Part shown: positions 63,706 to 64,000 of the stretch, in pieces
Position numbering within the stretch: position 1 is the stretch's first letter
Layout: each line of letters starts with the position of its first letter
Assembly (NCBI GenBank): GCA_028768545.1
Contig: CP054838.1
Coordinates: forward strand, 1,233,501 to 1,297,500
Source of the DNA: Desulfobacter sp.
Lineage (GTDB): Bacteria; Desulfobacterota; Desulfobacteria; Desulfobacterales; Desulfobacteraceae
Length of the DNA: 64,000 nucleotides
Direction: 5' to 3'
The notes under the pieces: model-generated
The model's input: the letters and a program-made list of their open reading frames with translations, nothing else
Databases searched by the model: none
What the model was told of the DNA's origin: nothing
Position numbers and translations under genes: made by a program

Positions 63706-64000
63706 TCCTCTCTGTTCAAATTACCCTTATCATAGAGACTTAATTTAACCAATGAGATTCCGATTAAAGAAGGGTGATTTATGAAACCGTAAAAAGGAAT
63801 ACCCCCTGGGTTTGCAGATTTGGAGTATAAAGCAGATTAAAATGGATGGAGCGGGAAGATAATGAGGATAGCGGTTCTCAAACTAAATTTCCATTGAGGT
63901 CAAAAGAATCGATAGAACACTGCCTTTTGACATGGTTCAAACGGAAGGTGTTTATGAAAACCGCTATATTTTCATCATAGATTAGGCGTCCCTAAGGCAT
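63706..64000. other. Right-edge region upstream of the sensor kinase
   Basis: 295 bases with no gene that I can support on either strand. It should contain the promoter of the two-component operon (minus strand); no convincing consensus pair was found. Confidence 0.4.

Noticed and set aside
1..64000. CRISPR array, integron or prophage
   Set aside because: No regularly spaced short repeats, no attC/integrase, no phage structural genes were seen; repeated DNA is explained by IS copies and repeats R1 and R2.

Overview
This window looks like an IS-saturated, partly decaying chromosomal segment of a strictly anaerobic, sulfate-reducer-type bacterium (Desulfobacterota, Desulfobacteraceae-like). 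That placement is inferred from gene content: FmdE, DUF169, SPASM-type radical SAM enzymes, two cytoplasmic-type molybdopterin oxidoreductases, corrinoid/URO-D/MtrH methyl-transfer genes, an SSS symporter, proton-translocating transhydrogenase and NtrC-type regulation. No rRNA, CRISPR array, prophage or plasmid backbone is visible.

Layout. 1-2.2 kb: end of a polyprenyl diphosphate synthase gene, a secreted FlgT-like protein, and tRNA-Val(GAC) with its own promoter and terminator. 2.2-8.7 kb: IS graveyard (IS256-end/IS4 scar, full IS256, full ISKra4, ISAs1 fragment) around one radical SAM gene and several gene stubs. 9-18.2 kb: ordinary metabolic genes (SSS symporter, EamA exporter, aldehyde dehydrogenase, radical SAM, YbaK, GFA, nitroreductase) with one MFS pseudogene. 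18.6-23.7 kb: a molybdopterin oxidoreductase broken by an IS3 element, a frameshift and an IS256. 23.9-29.4 kb: DUF1846 gene with an in-frame amber codon, then a DUF169 / NitT-TauT-type ABC importer operon. 29.4-34.4 kb: ISKra4 with an IS256 nested inside, a broken AraC regulator, and an ISL3 transposase. 35-41.4 kb: FKBP isomerase and a corrinoid methyl-transfer cassette (corrinoid protein, URO-D methyltransferase, MFS, MtrH-like methyltransferase, TetR), best read as an O-demethylase-type module. 41.7-46.2 kb: a type III-like CesT chaperone followed by a large unknown protein, convergent with a large multi-spanning membrane protein; both large genes are split by one frameshift at G/C homopolymers. 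46.3-47.8 kb: intact ISKra4. 48.4-54 kb: FecCD-type metal importer (binding protein, permease, ATPase), FmdE and a molybdopterin oxidoreductase truncated by IS4; the importer sits behind a promoter/inverted repeat and a leader terminator. 54-57.3 kb: IS4 and IS256 inserted in an ISAs1 remnant. 57.3-60.4 kb: pntAa-pntAb-pntB (pntB lacks its NADP domain) and a HEAT-repeat protein. 60.6-63.7 kb: sigma-54 response regulator and its sensor kinase.

At least six IS families are present (IS256 x4 plus a remnant, ISKra4 x3, IS4 x1 plus a remnant, IS3, ISL3, ISAs1 fragments), roughly a quarter of the window. Target duplications are readable for two IS256 and two ISKra4 copies. The most novel locus is the CesT chaperone / large protein / membrane protein block at 41.7-46.2 kb. 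Other leads are the amber codon in DUF1846, the attenuator-like leader of the metal importer, two dispersed repeat families, and non-AUG or frameshift start problems. All family calls were made by reading the sequence; no database search was run.
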